Shown here piece by piece: positions 8,410 through 19,083 of a stretch of DNA of 64,000 nucleotides. Numbering within the stretch: position 1 is the stretch's first letter; each line of letters starts with the position of its first letter. The notes beneath the pieces were generated by a model that worked only from the letters and a program-made list of their open reading frames with translations, did not search any database and was not told the origin of the DNA. The DNA is from Bacteroidota bacterium (GTDB lineage Bacteria; Bacteroidota; Bacteroidia; Chitinophagales; Chitinophagaceae): NCBI GenBank assembly GCA_016868455.1, contig VGGV01000004.1:62001-126000 (forward strand). The letters are read 5' to 3'. The position numbers and the translations under genes are program-made.

Positions 8410-8799
8410 TCAAAGAGCTGCGAGGATCTTTTCCTGCACTTTTTTCAAATTCTCTTCTGTTGCCTTTGGCTTTGACCGGGTAAAGTTCAGGTCGTTTGCC
8501 GAATTGATGGGAATAAGGTGAACATGTGCATGCGGCACTTCCAGTCCGATAACACTGATCCCGCAACGGTTGCAGTCGAAAGCTTTCTCGATGGCTTTTG
8601 CTATCGGCCTTGCAAAAAGCAGCATTTCACTTAGATATTCTTCGGGCAGATCGAACAGGTTATCCACTTCTGTTTTTGGCACCACCAGCACATGTCCTTC
8701 CCGCAAAGGAAAAATGTCGAGAAATGCGAAGAACTTTTCATTCTCAGCAATTTTATAAGAAGGAATTTCGCCGGCGATGATTTTAGAAAATATAGTCAT
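8410..8799 (-). CDS. HIT family protein (histidine triad hydrolase)
   Basis: A 129-residue histidine-triad protein, a small cytoplasmic nucleotide phosphoramidase/hydrolase of the HINT branch. Seen directly: the N-terminal TIFSKIIAGEIPSYKIAEN block typical of bacterial HIT proteins, FPLREGHVLVVPK, and the triad PHAHVHLIP (about 97-105). ATG at 8799 is chosen because the family pattern begins there; an ORF extension to 8856 adds an unrelated leader. It is convergent with the broken oxidase gene and downstream of greA on the same strand, with a terminator between them. Confidence 0.92.
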   Translation of the reverse strand: MTIFSKIIAGEIPSYKIAENEKFFAFLDIFPLREGHVLVVPKTEVDNLFDLPEEYLSEMLLFARPIAKAIEKAFDCNRCGISVIGLEVPHAHVHLIPINSANDLNFTRSKPKATEENLKKVQEKILAAL

Positions 8800-8897
8800 A
8801 CCGCCAAAGAGTTTTGTTTTGAGTGAAAGCAGGTAATATCGCAGCCGCTTCAGCAAATGATTTGCTTAATCTTGTCAAAGCTATCAACTCTTTTAAA

Positions 8898-8925
8898 ATA
8901 AAAAAGCCTTCCCGGTCGGAAAGGC
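8898..8925 (-). terminator. Intrinsic terminator of greA
   Basis: Read on the minus strand, the 20-base hairpin 8925-8906 (GCCTTTCC-GACC-GGGAAGGC) is followed by TTTTTTATTTT. It lies just after the greA stop and before the HIT gene. Confidence 0.8.
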
Positions 8926-8950
8926 CCCCTTCATGCTCAAGGGTTTTTTA

Positions 8951-9424
8951 TTAAGCTGTTATCTCATCAATTTGGAACCTGAGTACACCAGCCGGCGCCT
9001 GCACTTCCGCCGTGTCGCCAACTGTTTTGCCCAGTATTCCTTTTCCGATTGGCGATGTAATTGATATTTTACCCGCTTTGAGATCTGCCTCCTTTTCACT
9101 TACAATCTGGTATGCCACCTGTTTTTTTGTTGTCAGGTTGGTCATTTTCACTTTGGTAAGTATAGAAACTTTGCTGGTATCAATGCTGGATTCATCAATG
9201 ACCCTTATATTGGCTAAAGATCCTTCCAAAGCCGCAATTTTAGCTTCCAGTATGCCCTGTGCTTCTTTGGCTGCATCGTATTCGGCATTTTCTTTTAAGT
9301 CCCCCTTTTCCCTTGCATCGGCGATGGCACGGCTGGCAGCCGGACGGTCCACCGTTTTCATCCGCTGCAGGTCTGCTTTCATTTGCTCCAGTGTTTCTTT
9401 TGTTATATACTGTAAGTCATTCAT
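8951..9424 (-). CDS. greA: Transcription elongation factor GreA
   Basis: A 157-residue GreA/GreB-type factor that enters the RNA polymerase secondary channel and stimulates cleavage of backtracked transcripts. The N-terminal coiled coil is evident (about 8-75), with the acidic tip in the expected order (REKGDLKENAEYDAAKEAQG, about 39-58; acidic residues D and E at the hairpin tip). The C-terminal FKBP-like domain carries SPIGKGILGKTVGDTAEV. Length is typical. ATG at 9424. A terminator follows the gene and another separates it from the upstream lipoprotein gene, so it is probably monocistronic. Confidence 0.95.
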   Translation of the reverse strand: MNDLQYITKETLEQMKADLQRMKTVDRPAASRAIADAREKGDLKENAEYDAAKEAQGILEAKIAALEGSLANIRVIDESSIDTSKVSILTKVKMTNLTTKKQVAYQIVSEKEADLKAGKISITSPIGKGILGKTVGDTAEVQAPAGVLRFQIDEITA

Positions 9425-9448
9425 AGCTTCTCCTTCTTTGGAAAAGAA

Positions 9449-9485
9449 AAAAATAACAACGCCTCAGTCGTTTGCTGAAGCGTTG
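9449..9485 (-). terminator. Intrinsic terminator after the NTF2-like lipoprotein gene
   Basis: Minus-strand reading: CAACGCTTCAG, a 7-base loop, then CTGAGGCGTTG (9485-9457), followed by TTATTTTTTTC. The stem has 11 positions with one mismatched pair. It lies between the lipoprotein stop (9540) and the greA start (9424). Confidence 0.75.
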
Positions 9486-9539
9486 CAGTATTGTGAAACA
9501 AAGATAAAAAATTTCCTGAAAAAAGGCAGCCAGGGAGGG

Positions 9540-10079
9540 CTATTTATTCGTTGGTGCAGGGGCCAGTTTTGCCTGGGATTCTCCCCAAAAGGTTATTTTC
9601 CCGTCCTTTATCAGCCAGTAAGATTGCCCCCCGATTGAATCTATTTTTCCTTTGGTATCCTTTGTAACAGATTTATCCCAAATGAGCAACCAATCCTCAT
9701 TTTTATCATTACTGTGCACCACTATGCAGGCATCAATGGTAATTTTTACATCCGCATAAGCTGAACGGTATTGTTTGCCCATGGAAATCAAACTGTCTTT
9801 AGTACCCATAAATTTGCTTCCGTCTGCAAAATTTACGGCTACAGAATCAGTCAGCATGGCTTTACCATCATCCATCCTGTTCTCTTCAAATGTTTTGTAA
9901 AAATCAAGTACCAGTTTGGTATGACTGGGATCGCCCATACTAAAGCTGGAGTACTCGGTTTTATAAGGCAGGCTGACATCGCTTCCGCTTTTAACTGTTT
10001 CTTTTTTATTGTCGTCCTGTTTGTCATCCTTCTTTTCATTGTTGCAGGATGCCATAACCATAACCGCAAAAAAGGCCAT
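9540..10079 (-). CDS. Putative lipoprotein with NTF2/SnoaL-like domain
   Basis: A 179-residue exported protein. A hydrophobic leader ends in VMASC (Cys 12), a plausible lipobox, followed by a Lys/Asp-rich linker. The rest (about 55-175) resembles NTF2/SnoaL-like folds: VLDFYKTFEENRMDDGKAML, DSVAVNFADG, and a closing GGQSYWLIKDGKITFWGES. No catalytic residues are evident; likely a binding or unknown-function periplasmic protein. The ATG at 10079 gives a leader with no positive charge, whereas the same frame upstream reads TITIRKLV before that Met without an ATG; a non-AUG start further up is possible. Confidence 0.65.
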   Translation of the reverse strand: MAFFAVMVMASCNNEKKDDKQDDNKKETVKSGSDVSLPYKTEYSSFSMGDPSHTKLVLDFYKTFEENRMDDGKAMLTDSVAVNFADGSKFMGTKDSLISMGKQYRSAYADVKITIDACIVVHSNDKNEDWLLIWDKSVTKDTKGKIDSIGGQSYWLIKDGKITFWGESQAKLAPAPTNK

Positions 10080-10238
10080 TACTAATTTTCTTATTGTAAT
10101 TGTTTTTGAAGTTAAAAAAGGGGTTGTGACTTGTTTCCGGAAGCAGGATTAATCCCGTACAACTATATTAAAGGGAAGAATTGGGAAGCCTGAAAGTTGG
10201 TAAAATCTCTACACAGGGGGTTTTTATTTTCAGTTTTT

Positions 10239-11165
10239 TCAGGAAATCCCCAGCTTTTCCAGCAAAATAGCAGCCATTTTATAAGTTGCTTCTGTGCTGT
10301 AACCGGCAATATGCGGTGTAATGATAACATTTGGCTGATCCAGCAGCCAGTTCAGGTGCTCTTTTTCAATGGGAGTGTAAGTATTCAATTCTTCGTTTTC
10401 AAGCACATCAAGCCCCGCCCCGGCAATTTTCTTTTCAATGAGCGCATTTACGAGGTGGCCGATCTTCACCACTTTACCGCGGCTGGTGTTCAGTAACCAG
10501 GGTTTTCGTTCCAGGGCATCAAAAAATACCTTATTGCCCATGTGGAATGTTTCTTCTGTAAGCGGCACATGAAAACTTATTACATCAGCATACCGGCATA
10601 TTTGTTCCAGGCGGGCCTCTTTAATGTATCCGCTGCTGAAGTCATATTTATATTTATCAAAAGCAAGAACTGTAACATCAAATGGCTGCAAGAGCCGGGC
10701 AAACTGGCTGCCCGTATTGCCAAAACCGATAATCCCCACTGTTTTACCATGTAACTCTGTGCCCCGGTTTTCATCCCTTCTCCATAAACCCTGTTTTATT
10801 TCATTGCTGGAGGAATGTATCCTGTTCATTAATGCGAGTAACATTCCAAGCAAATGTTCAGCTACTGCATTGCGGTTGCCTTCCGGGCTGCTTTCACATT
10901 GAATGCCTTTGCCGGTGGCATAGGCTACATCAATCAGTTCCATACCACTGCCCAGCCTGCCTATCCATTTCAGCGATACGGCCCGGTCAATGAGTTGCTG
11001 ATCCACTTTAATCCTCGTGGTTACTACCAGCCCTTCGGTCTCATCGATGCAATTAAAGAGTTCATCATAAGTAATAGCAGGCTGATAGGATACTTCATAC
11101 CCTTTTTGCTGAAGGGTATCCATTAAATAGGTGTGGGCTTTGCCCGTTACAATAACTTTCTTCAT
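10239..11165 (-). CDS. D-2-hydroxyacid dehydrogenase (NAD-dependent)
   Basis: A 308-residue member of the D-isomer-specific 2-hydroxyacid dehydrogenase family, cytoplasmic. The Rossmann motif [17 protein letters not shown] is at about 139-155. Catalytic Arg (NTSRGKVV), Glu (LDVLENE) and His (TPHIAGYS) are all present in order, so it should be active. Similarity to phosphoglycerate dehydrogenase is general; without the ACT domain and with no serine genes nearby I would not call it SerA. Its ATG overlaps the stop of rsmA by four bases, implying translational coupling with rsmA, a frequent but functionally unexplained pairing. Confidence 0.88.
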   Translation of the reverse strand: MKKVIVTGKAHTYLMDTLQQKGYEVSYQPAITYDELFNCIDETEGLVVTTRIKVDQQLIDRAVSLKWIGRLGSGMELIDVAYATGKGIQCESSPEGNRNAVAEHLLGMLLALMNRIHSSSNEIKQGLWRRDENRGTELHGKTVGIIGFGNTGSQFARLLQPFDVTVLAFDKYKYDFSSGYIKEARLEQICRYADVISFHVPLTEETFHMGNKVFFDALERKPWLLNTSRGKVVKIGHLVNALIEKKIAGAGLDVLENEELNTYTPIEKEHLNWLLDQPNVIITPHIAGYSTEATYKMAAILLEKLGIS

Positions 11166-11914
11166 TTCATTTTAAAGCTAAGACCGGCAAATTGCTCTGC
11201 CGATAATTGCTCTGCCCTTTTATTAAATATTTCATTTTCCAGTGTAGCTGCATCGAACAACCCTTTGAGCGGATTACGGAGTGTTTTTCTTCGCTGGTTG
11301 AAGGCTGTCTTTACCAATAAAAAAAAATCCTTATCCCCTTTCATCAGCAATCTTTCCCTGCGGGGCAACAGCCTGATTACCCCGCTTTTTACTTTTGGCG
11401 GCGGCTGAAAGCATCTTTCATGTACATCAAAAAGATACTCCACATCAAAGAATGCCTGCACCAGCACACTGGTGACTCCGTAAACTTTACTTCCTTTCCC
11501 GGCGGCTACCCGCTGTGCCACTTCTTTCTGAAACATGCCCACCATGCACTCTACAGCATCTTTCCATTCCAGGATTCTGAACAAAATCTGGGTGGAAATA
11601 TTATAAGGGAAATTACCCACCACCGTGAATTTGCCATTAAAGGGTTTATCAATTTCCAGAAAATTTTGATGAATTAGTTTTCCGCTTAGTCCGGGAAATT
11701 CAGCAAGCAGGTACGAAATTTTTTCTTCATCCAGTTCAACGGCTTTAAAATCCACCCCATTCAGTTCAAGTAAATATTTAGTCAGCGCTCCGCCCCCCGG
11801 GCCCACTTCCAGCAATTGTGAAAAGAGATGCTGCTGCAATGCTGCCACAATTTTACGGCAGATGTTGTCATCCTTCAGAAAATGCTGCCCCAGTGATTTT
11901 TTTAGTGTGTACAC
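11162..11914 (-). CDS. rsmA: 16S rRNA dimethyladenosine transferase RsmA (KsgA)
   Basis: SAM-dependent methyltransferase that dimethylates two adjacent adenosines near the 3' end of 16S rRNA, a late step in 30S maturation. The 250 residues contain the family N-terminus [19 protein letters not shown] (about 4-22), SAM motif [16 protein letters not shown] (about 36-50), and the catalytic NFPYNIS block (about 98-104, N-x-P-Y type). The C-terminal helical domain contains [15 protein letters not shown]. Length is slightly under 260, normal for the phylum. First gene of a two-gene unit with the downstream dehydrogenase (4-base overlap). Confidence 0.95.
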   Translation of the reverse strand: MYTLKKSLGQHFLKDDNICRKIVAALQQHLFSQLLEVGPGGGALTKYLLELNGVDFKAVELDEEKISYLLAEFPGLSGKLIHQNFLEIDKPFNGKFTVVGNFPYNISTQILFRILEWKDAVECMVGMFQKEVAQRVAAGKGSKVYGVTSVLVQAFFDVEYLFDVHERCFQPPPKVKSGVIRLLPRRERLLMKGDKDFFLLVKTAFNQRRKTLRNPLKGLFDAATLENEIFNKRAEQLSAEQFAGLSFKMK

Positions 11915-12001
11915 TATGCAAATGTAAATGGAACAGGCATCCTGTAATCAAAAAGGGCTGCCGGATGGCAACCCTTTTTGAAATTAAAAGAAGGTATTTG
12001 C

Positions 12002-12229
12002 TTACCGGATGTCTTCACATTCGTAAGCGGGGCAATAGCCAAATTTCATGGCCCATGAACCGCCGTCATTAATTTGTTCGCCTTGTCCCCAGCCGGTTTG
12101 TGAGAATATAATCTGTCCGCCGGCATTATAGGCTACCACTTCAGCATGTGCTGATACGGTAGCCGGAAGACTGGTCTTAGGAATAGTATAGGTAAACTGC
12201 TGTAAATACCAGCAGGTTGCAGGCTCTTT
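12002..12229 (-). pseudogene. C-terminal remnant of an unidentified protein
   Basis: On the minus strand a 75-codon open stretch runs from just after a TGA (12232-12230) to TAA at 12002. It has coding character: balanced composition, and a structured-looking end containing AEVVAYNAGGQIIFSQTGWG, GGSWAMKFGYCPAYECEDIR. There is no start codon near its beginning. I do not recognise the family; the Gly/Trp/Cys pattern suggests the end of a secreted protein. It looks like the 3' end of a gene whose body has been lost. An 18-codon ATG-led stub in another frame (from 12233, MKRACNLLVFTAV) resembles a signal peptide, which may point to a deletion with frameshift, but this could be chance. Confidence 0.45.
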
Positions 12230-12497
12230 TCATGGAATTGAATTTGGTCACTGGTTTTTCAGATGATAAGGAAATATACTAAAAATCTGCAACCCTGCTC
12301 ACAACCTATTTCGTGTTTCCGGCTACTAAAATCAGCGTTTCCACTTAGAAATACAACACCTGCGTAATCTTTCATCCATAATTAAGTACTAGTACAGCGG
12401 CTTATCGTAAAACACTCATTGCCATCCGGGGTTTTTACTTATTCCCTTTATAATTAAAGGCTGAAATTCACTATTTTTACCTCTTTATCAACCAAAA
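12230..12497. other. Intergenic stretch upstream of pdxA
   Basis: No open frame of useful length, no tRNA-like fold and no strong hairpin was seen. AT-rich sequence containing CTATTTTTAC (near 12471-12480) immediately precedes pdxA and resembles a weak Bacteroidota -7 region without the final G. With the remnant at 12002-12229 this makes a 583-base gap between rsmA and pdxA. Confidence 0.5.
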
Positions 12498-13580
12498 ATG
12501 ATTTCCGGTAAACCTGTCATTGGTGTTTCCTGCGGCGACCTGAATGGTATCGGCATTGAACTCATCATTAAAACTTTTTCGGATAACCGCATTCTTGAAC
12601 AATGCACCCCGGTCATATTTGCCTCCAATAAGGCTATTAATTTTTACAGAAAATCAGTTCCTGAATTCAATTTTAATTACCAAAACACCCGGGAGTTCAG
12701 CCGGCTCAACCACAAACAGGTTAACCTGTTTCATTGCTGGGAGGCAGAAGTGGTAATTACTCCCGGCCAGCTAAATGAAACGGGAGGTAAATATGGCATC
12801 CTTTCATTACAAACAGCTGTGGCCGCCCTTAAACAAAAGCATATTGAAGGGCTGGTAACAGCTCCTGTTCATAAAAAAAATATTCAATCGGCTGAGTTCA
12901 GCTATACAGGACATACACCATACCTGAAAAGCATTTTTGGTGTGCCCGATGTGGTGATGATGCTTTGTGCCGGTAATTTTCGTGTGGCCCTGGTTACTGA
13001 ACATGTACCGGTTGGCGAAATCACCAAACACATCACTAAAGAAAAAATACTCAGCAAGCTGAATATTATTCATCAAAGCCTGCAAAAAGATTTTGGAATT
13101 GACAAACCCCGCATTGCCGTACTGGGGCTTAATCCGCATGCAGGCGATGAAGGGCTTATCGGCAATGAAGAAGAAAACATCATCAAGCCCGCTGTCCGAG
13201 AGGCCAAGAATAACAACATGCTGGTAGTGGGGCCTTACAGCGCTGATGCATTTTTTGCCCGCCGGAGTTTTGAACGGTTTGATGCGGTGCTGGCCATGTA
13301 CCATGACCAGGGCCTGATACCTTTTAAAACTCTGGCATCCGGCGAAGGGTTTAACTATACGGCCGGCCTGCCCGCCGTAAGAACCTCACCCGATCATGGA
13401 GTGGCTTTTGACATTGCCGGGAAAAATAAAGCGGATAATTCTTCTTTTCTTACCGCTTTATTTGAATGTATTGATATCATTAACCGGCGAAACGGTTATG
13501 ATGAAAACAGGAAAAATCCCCTGAAAAAAATGACACCTTCGGTACTTGCCAATGCCAAGGATGAAGCGATAGAAGAATAA
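12498..13580 (+). CDS. pdxA: 4-hydroxythreonine-4-phosphate dehydrogenase PdxA
   Basis: NAD-dependent enzyme of the DXP-dependent pyridoxal phosphate pathway; it oxidises 4-phosphohydroxythreonine, and the product condenses with DXP in PdxJ. The 360 residues start with KPVIGVSCGDLNGIGIELIIK, the family N-terminal pattern, and contain TAPVHKKNIQ, FSYTGHTPYL (metal-binding His), AMYHDQGLIPFK (second metal-ligand His) and HGVAFDIAGKNKAD near the end. Length is slightly above the usual 330 because of a C-terminal tail. No other vitamin B6 genes are adjacent. Confidence 0.94.
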   Translation: MISGKPVIGVSCGDLNGIGIELIIKTFSDNRILEQCTPVIFASNKAINFYRKSVPEFNFNYQNTREFSRLNHKQVNLFHCWEAEVVITPGQLNETGGKYGILSLQTAVAALKQKHIEGLVTAPVHKKNIQSAEFSYTGHTPYLKSIFGVPDVVMMLCAGNFRVALVTEHVPVGEITKHITKEKILSKLNIIHQSLQKDFGIDKPRIAVLGLNPHAGDEGLIGNEEENIIKPAVREAKNNNMLVVGPYSADAFFARRSFERFDAVLAMYHDQGLIPFKTLASGEGFNYTAGLPAVRTSPDHGVAFDIAGKNKADNSSFLTALFECIDIINRRNGYDENRKNPLKKMTPSVLANAKDEAIEE

Positions 13581-13582
13581 GA

Positions 13583-14290
13583 TTATTGGAATACCGCATC
13601 CGGCACCCCTTTATTGATAACATAGCCGGAGTAAGTTATTTCGACCCGCCCTTTTTTAGCCGCTGTTTCTTTTTTGTTCTTTTCAGTCCCGTTGTCATAG
13701 TCAATGGAGATGCCTTTCGGCAGTTTGTAATCACGGGTATTAAAAGTAAGTTCTACTTTAACCGGCAGGGTGGCACTCGGCAAAATGCTGCAGGAAGGGG
13801 CATTCCCGGGCCCGCCCTGCAGACATGAGTTGGCGGTTTTGCTATACCAGAAATCTGTTGTAACAATCCTCACCTGTTTTAAAACAAACTTTAACACCTT
13901 ACACTTTGTTGGCTCAATATTAGTGGGAATTTTTAAGCCATAGCTGCTATAACATGTAGGATCGTTGTTTATTTCCCAGCCTGTTGTAAGTATATTGTCG
14001 GTAAAGACGGAATCTATATCCCCTGCAGTAATACAAGTGGGTAGGCCGATTACAAAATGGTTGATTGCACGGTTACCTGCACTACAAACCTGGTAAGTGT
14101 AGGTTTTGCTGTAAGCCATGCTTACAGGGTACAGGACTGTAACATTGGTTTGCGCAAACACCGAACCCGACCAAAGGCACAAGGCCACAACTAATATCGA
14201 AACTGGTTTAAAGAACAAATACCGGCTTCTTTTTATAGCTGAGATACTAATTTGCCGAAAGCGGAATAAAGATGCTTTCATTGTTTTCAT
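13583..14290 (-). CDS. Secreted protein of unknown function
   Basis: About 235 residues from ATG 14290 (MKTMKASLF); an ATG at 14344 adds 18 residues without a signal-like character. A basic region is followed by a hydrophobic stretch (PVSILVVALCLWSGSVFAQ) ending in a credible signal-peptidase site. The mature protein is rich in Thr, Ser and paired Cys (CSAG, PTCITAG, DPTCYSS, SCLQGG, PSCSIL), suggesting disulfides and a beta-rich extracellular fold. No domain is recognised. It converges with pdxA (2-base gap). Confidence 0.7.
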   Translation of the reverse strand: MKTMKASLFRFRQISISAIKRSRYLFFKPVSILVVALCLWSGSVFAQTNVTVLYPVSMAYSKTYTYQVCSAGNRAINHFVIGLPTCITAGDIDSVFTDNILTTGWEINNDPTCYSSYGLKIPTNIEPTKCKVLKFVLKQVRIVTTDFWYSKTANSCLQGGPGNAPSCSILPSATLPVKVELTFNTRDYKLPKGISIDYDNGTEKNKKETAAKKGRVEITYSGYVINKGVPDAVFQ

Positions 14291-14344
14291 ATTAGGGTAC
14301 GTAAAAATCTTGTTACGGTTGCCGAACTCATCAACGAGATACAA

Positions 14345-14610
14345 TGAAACCCTACTTTGCGGAGATGAAACTGACCGGTTGAAATTTTCCGGTATAAGGA
14401 TTAGTTTGTTTCATGGTCGGATTACGTTGTTTTCTCAGGGATTGTTCGATTCTGACACAAACATAATACGCAGTTTTTTTACTTGCAAGGTTTTCGGGAA
14501 ATTTTTCGTGCCGGTTACCGTATTTTATGTAGTATAAATACGATTGGTGGTGATAATCAACGGCAGTTGAAATCTAAAATCGTAGAATTTCTAATATTTG
14601 TGCAGGTAGT
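14345..14610. other. Intergenic stretch between the secreted protein and the atp operon terminator
   Basis: AT-rich, with no supported gene on either strand; this should hold the promoter of the minus-strand secreted-protein gene. An ATG-led plus-strand reading frame across 14118-14537 is antisense to that gene and has no protein-like features. No AtpG-like sequence is present here, although atpG would normally follow atpA. Confidence 0.5.
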
Positions 14611-14613
14611 ATT

Positions 14614-14643
14614 CCAAAAAAAATCCTGCCGGAGCAGGATTTT
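14614..14643 (-). terminator. Terminator of the atp operon
   Basis: A perfect 10-bp stem AAAATCCTGC / GCAGGATTTT with loop CGGA (14620-14643). On the minus strand it is followed by a T-run (14623 down to 14615). It lies 23 bases after the atpA stop. Confidence 0.85.
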
Positions 14644-14665
14644 GAAAATGCAGTATACTTAAGTA

Positions 14666-16246
14666 TTACAACTTGTATTGCGGGATAATTCCCTGCGCCA
14701 TTTCCACCATTTTCTTCAGGCCATCTTCCGGCAGGTTACCTTTGTTGAATTCGGCCATCACCTCCGGCAGTTTGTTTTCCATTTCCATCAGGAAATGTTC
14801 TTCAAAAGCTTTAACATTTTTCACAGCCACATCTTTCAACAGTCCCTGCGTTCCGAGATAAATTATGGCCACCTGCTTTTCAACAGAAAAGGGAGCATAT
14901 TGCGGCTGCTTCAAAATTTCAACATTGCGGGCTCCCTTGTCCAGTACATTTTTGGTGGCTGCATCCAGGTCGCCGCCGAATTTGGAAAAGGCTTCCAGCT
15001 CACGGTACAGGGCCTGATCCAGTTTAAGTGTACCCGCCACTTTCTTCATGGATTTGATCTGTGCATTACCACCCACACGGCTTACGCTGATCCCTACGTT
15101 AATAGCCGGGCGAATACCGGCATTGAACAGGTTCGACTCAAGGAATATCTGCCCATCGGTAATTGAAATTACGTTTGTAGGGATATAAGCTGATACGTCA
15201 CCTGCCTGTGTTTCGATAATCGGCAGGGCAGTCAGCGAACCACCGCCTTTTACCCTATGCCGGATGCTCTCAGGCACATCGTTCATATTTTTGGCCACAT
15301 TATCGTCGCTGATAATTTTTGCAGCCCTTTCCAGTAAGCGGCTGTGCAGATAAAATACATCACCGGGATAGGCTTCACGGCCGGGGGGGCGGCGAAGTAA
15401 CAATGATACTTCCCGGTAAGCTACCGCCTGCTTTGAAAGGTCATCATAAATGATCAATGCAGGTCTTCCGGTATCACGGAAGAATTCACCAATAGCCGCA
15501 CCGGCAAACGGTGCATAGAACTGAAGCGGGGCAGGGTCGCTGGCGGAAGCTGCAACGATAATGGTATAATCCATGGCGCCTGCATCCCGCAAGGTTTTCA
15601 TCACACCGGCAATGGTGGATGCTTTTTGCCCAATGGCTACGTAGATACAATATACCGGTTTGCCTGCCTGGTAAAATTCTTTTTGGTTGATGATGGTATC
15701 AATACAGATAGCTGTTTTACCGGTTTGGCGGTCGCCAATTACCAATTCTCTTTGACCACGGCCAATAGGGATCATAGCATCAATCGCCTTAATACCTGTT
15801 TGCAGTGGTTCTTTTACCGGCTCACGGAAAATCACACCCGGAGCTTTTCTTTCAAGCGGCATTTCATAACGTTCACCGGCAACAGGGCCTCTTCCGTCAA
15901 TAGGTTCGCCCAAAGTGTTTACCACACGGCCCACCATTCCTTCACCTACTTTTATAGATGCAATTTGCCCGGTGCGGCGCACTTTTGTCCCTTCCTGTAT
16001 GCCGCCGGTTTCACCCATGAGTACCACCCCCACATTATCCTCTTCAAGGTTAAGCGCAATGGCCCTTACCCCGTTTTCAAACTCCACCAGTTCGCCATAA
16101 CGAACATTGCCCAGGCCATATACACGGGCAATACCATCGCCTACCTGTAATACACTACCTACTTCTTCCAGGTCGGCCTGTGCATTAAAATTGCTTAGCT
16201 GCTGGCGCAGAATGGCTGATATTTCATCTGGTTTAATCTCTGGCAT
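14666..16246 (-). CDS. atpA: ATP synthase F1 subunit alpha
   Basis: Non-catalytic nucleotide-binding subunit of the F1 head. The 526 residues contain the Walker A motif GDRQTGKTA (about 171-179), the [14 protein letters not shown] region, [36 protein letters not shown]-type core (only short parts quoted by name here: [11 protein letters not shown] at about 288-298), and SGITAL-equivalent PEI start ([17 protein letters not shown]). Last gene of the atpB-E-F-H-A operon. The usual next gene, atpG, is absent; a terminator follows. High conservation makes the call certain. Confidence 0.97.
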   Translation of the reverse strand: MPEIKPDEISAILRQQLSNFNAQADLEEVGSVLQVGDGIARVYGLGNVRYGELVEFENGVRAIALNLEEDNVGVVLMGETGGIQEGTKVRRTGQIASIKVGEGMVGRVVNTLGEPIDGRGPVAGERYEMPLERKAPGVIFREPVKEPLQTGIKAIDAMIPIGRGQRELVIGDRQTGKTAICIDTIINQKEFYQAGKPVYCIYVAIGQKASTIAGVMKTLRDAGAMDYTIIVAASASDPAPLQFYAPFAGAAIGEFFRDTGRPALIIYDDLSKQAVAYREVSLLLRRPPGREAYPGDVFYLHSRLLERAAKIISDDNVAKNMNDVPESIRHRVKGGGSLTALPIIETQAGDVSAYIPTNVISITDGQIFLESNLFNAGIRPAINVGISVSRVGGNAQIKSMKKVAGTLKLDQALYRELEAFSKFGGDLDAATKNVLDKGARNVEILKQPQYAPFSVEKQVAIIYLGTQGLLKDVAVKNVKAFEEHFLMEMENKLPEVMAEFNKGNLPEDGLKKMVEMAQGIIPQYKL

Positions 16247-16267
16247 AGTATGTTGTTTATCGTTGTA

Positions 16268-16831
16268 TTATTTAATCTTGTAAATAAAGTCGTTGTTGTC
16301 AAACTGGCGGGCTACCAGTTTTAAATCATAAGCAACGCTGGCGTCCACCAATTTATCCCCGGCCTGCAGCACAAACCCGCCGATAAGGTTGCTGTTCACC
16401 GAAGTTTCCAGTTCAATGTCCCGCATCTCGCTGGTATTTCGGATTTGCTCAATGATTTTAGTCTTTACCGCATCGCTTACAGGAACTGCCGTTGTAAGTT
16501 TTATGGTATAAATTTTTTTGTGTGCTTTATACTGGTTTATAAAGGCGGTGGCTATTTCGGGCAAAAAACTTTCGCGGTGCTTTACGGCCAACAAGCGGGT
16601 AAAAGCGGTGGTCAGTGCACTTACTTTTCCCTTTGCAACAGCTTCTACAATTTTCTCCTTTTTATCGCTGCTGATAACGGGGCTACGCAGCATGCTCACA
16701 AACTCCCTGCTGTTTTTGCATACGGCCTGCAGCCATTGCATATCGGCATATACGGCCTCCAGCTGACCTTGTTCCACAGAAAGGTCCAGCAGGGATTTGG
16801 CGTACCTGGCAGCTAAACGGGGATTCGGCAT
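16268..16831 (-). CDS. atpH: ATP synthase F1 subunit delta
   Basis: Peripheral-stalk protein that ties F1 alpha to the b subunits (OSCP-type). The 187 residues start NPRLAARYAKSLLDLSVEQGQLE, the family N-terminal helical pattern, and end with the conserved sheet region (NSNLIGGFVLQAGDKLVDASV, about 145-165). Length is typical. It lies between atpF (22 bases) and atpA (21 bases) in the same operon. Confidence 0.95.
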   Translation of the reverse strand: MPNPRLAARYAKSLLDLSVEQGQLEAVYADMQWLQAVCKNSREFVSMLRSPVISSDKKEKIVEAVAKGKVSALTTAFTRLLAVKHRESFLPEIATAFINQYKAHKKIYTIKLTTAVPVSDAVKTKIIEQIRNTSEMRDIELETSVNSNLIGGFVLQAGDKLVDASVAYDLKLVARQFDNNDFIYKIK

Positions 16832-16853
16832 ATTGCTATATTACTGCTGTTAC

Positions 16854-17366
16854 TTAATTCAGTTTTACGTCACCCACCAGCCCCTTTATATGGGCTTCTT
16901 GCGCCGCTTTGTTTTCCAGTTCACGGCGAAGCACTTTTTCACTTACTTCGATGACCAGCTTGCCTACCTGGTTTTTTACTTCGGTAAGCGCTGCCATTTT
17001 TTGTGCATTAATGGCTGCCTGTGCTTCGGTGATGATTTTGCCGGCTTCAGTCTTTGCCTGCTCCTTAGATTCATTAATAATCCTGTCTTTTGTTTCTCTT
17101 GCTTCCTTCAGCAGTTTTGCCCTTTCTTCCCTTGCGGATGCCAGCAGCGCTTCGTTTTCGCTTTTCAACTGTGCCATTTCAGATTTCACCCTTTCAGCTG
17201 TGGCCAGTGAGTCAGCAATGGATTGCTGGCGGTCTTTAAGTCCTTTAATAATGGCAGGCCATGCATATTTTTTCAGTATGAACAACACAATCAGGAACGC
17301 AACAAGTGTCCATATCAGCAGGCCGAAATCAGGCGTAAGCAGCGGAGGTAATCCTAAGAGATACAT
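16854..17366 (-). CDS. atpF: ATP synthase F0 subunit b
   Basis: Peripheral-stalk subunit b. A single N-terminal TM helix (about 14-32, FGLLIWTLVAFLIVLFILKK) precedes a long Lys/Glu/Ala-rich helix (about 40-160) with heptad character, as expected for the dimeric stalk. 170 residues from ATG 17366. Adjacent to atpE upstream (98-base gap) and atpH downstream. Only one b-type gene is present, the usual arrangement for non-photosynthetic bacteria. Confidence 0.95.
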   Translation of the reverse strand: MYLLGLPPLLTPDFGLLIWTLVAFLIVLFILKKYAWPAIIKGLKDRQQSIADSLATAERVKSEMAQLKSENEALLASAREERAKLLKEARETKDRIINESKEQAKTEAGKIITEAQAAINAQKMAALTEVKNQVGKLVIEVSEKVLRRELENKAAQEAHIKGLVGDVKLN

Positions 17367-17464
17367 TTTTTATTGTATTGAATGTTTTTATTAAACGTTC
17401 ATTGAACCGGGACAGGGCAAAACTGCATCCTCCGCCCTGTGCTTTGGATGCAGTAATTGGTTTC

Positions 17465-18932
<1,468 letters not shown>

Positions 18933-18946
18933 CCCGAAATTTGGCG

Positions 18947-18954
18947 CAAAGATA
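18947..18954 (-). promoter_or_regulatory. Candidate -7 element upstream of the atp operon
   Basis: Minus-strand TATCTTTG followed by C matches the Bacteroidota consensus TAnnTTTG. It lies 15 bases before the first possible atpB ATG (18932) and about 36 before the last (18911), which favours a start further into the gene. No clear TTG was seen at -33. Confidence 0.4.
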
Positions 18955-19042
18955 AGGGTGTGAAAGTGAAAATGGGCGGCGATAGAAAGGAATTTGGATA
19001 TTTTCAGGAACTTAAATCCGGGCGAATGTCAATTGAACTGAT

Positions 19043-19075
19043 CATGGTTCTGAGTTGCTGATTATCAGAGCCATG
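19043..19075 (-). terminator. Hairpin between ABC exporter and atp operon
   Basis: CATGGTTCTGA (19043-19053) pairs with TCAGAGCCATG (19065-19075) over 11 positions with one mismatch and an 11-base loop, just after the ABC gene stop. There is no T-run, so terminator function is uncertain. Confidence 0.4.
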
Positions 19076-19083
19076 AGCCGGTA

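Noticed and set aside
7781-8566. 261-codon minus-strand frame across the oxidase gene
   Set aside because: Shadow frame of the FAD oxidase; Cys/His-rich, no family pattern.
14118-14537. 139-codon plus-strand frame near the secreted protein
   Set aside because: Mostly antisense to the secreted-protein gene, no recognisable features.
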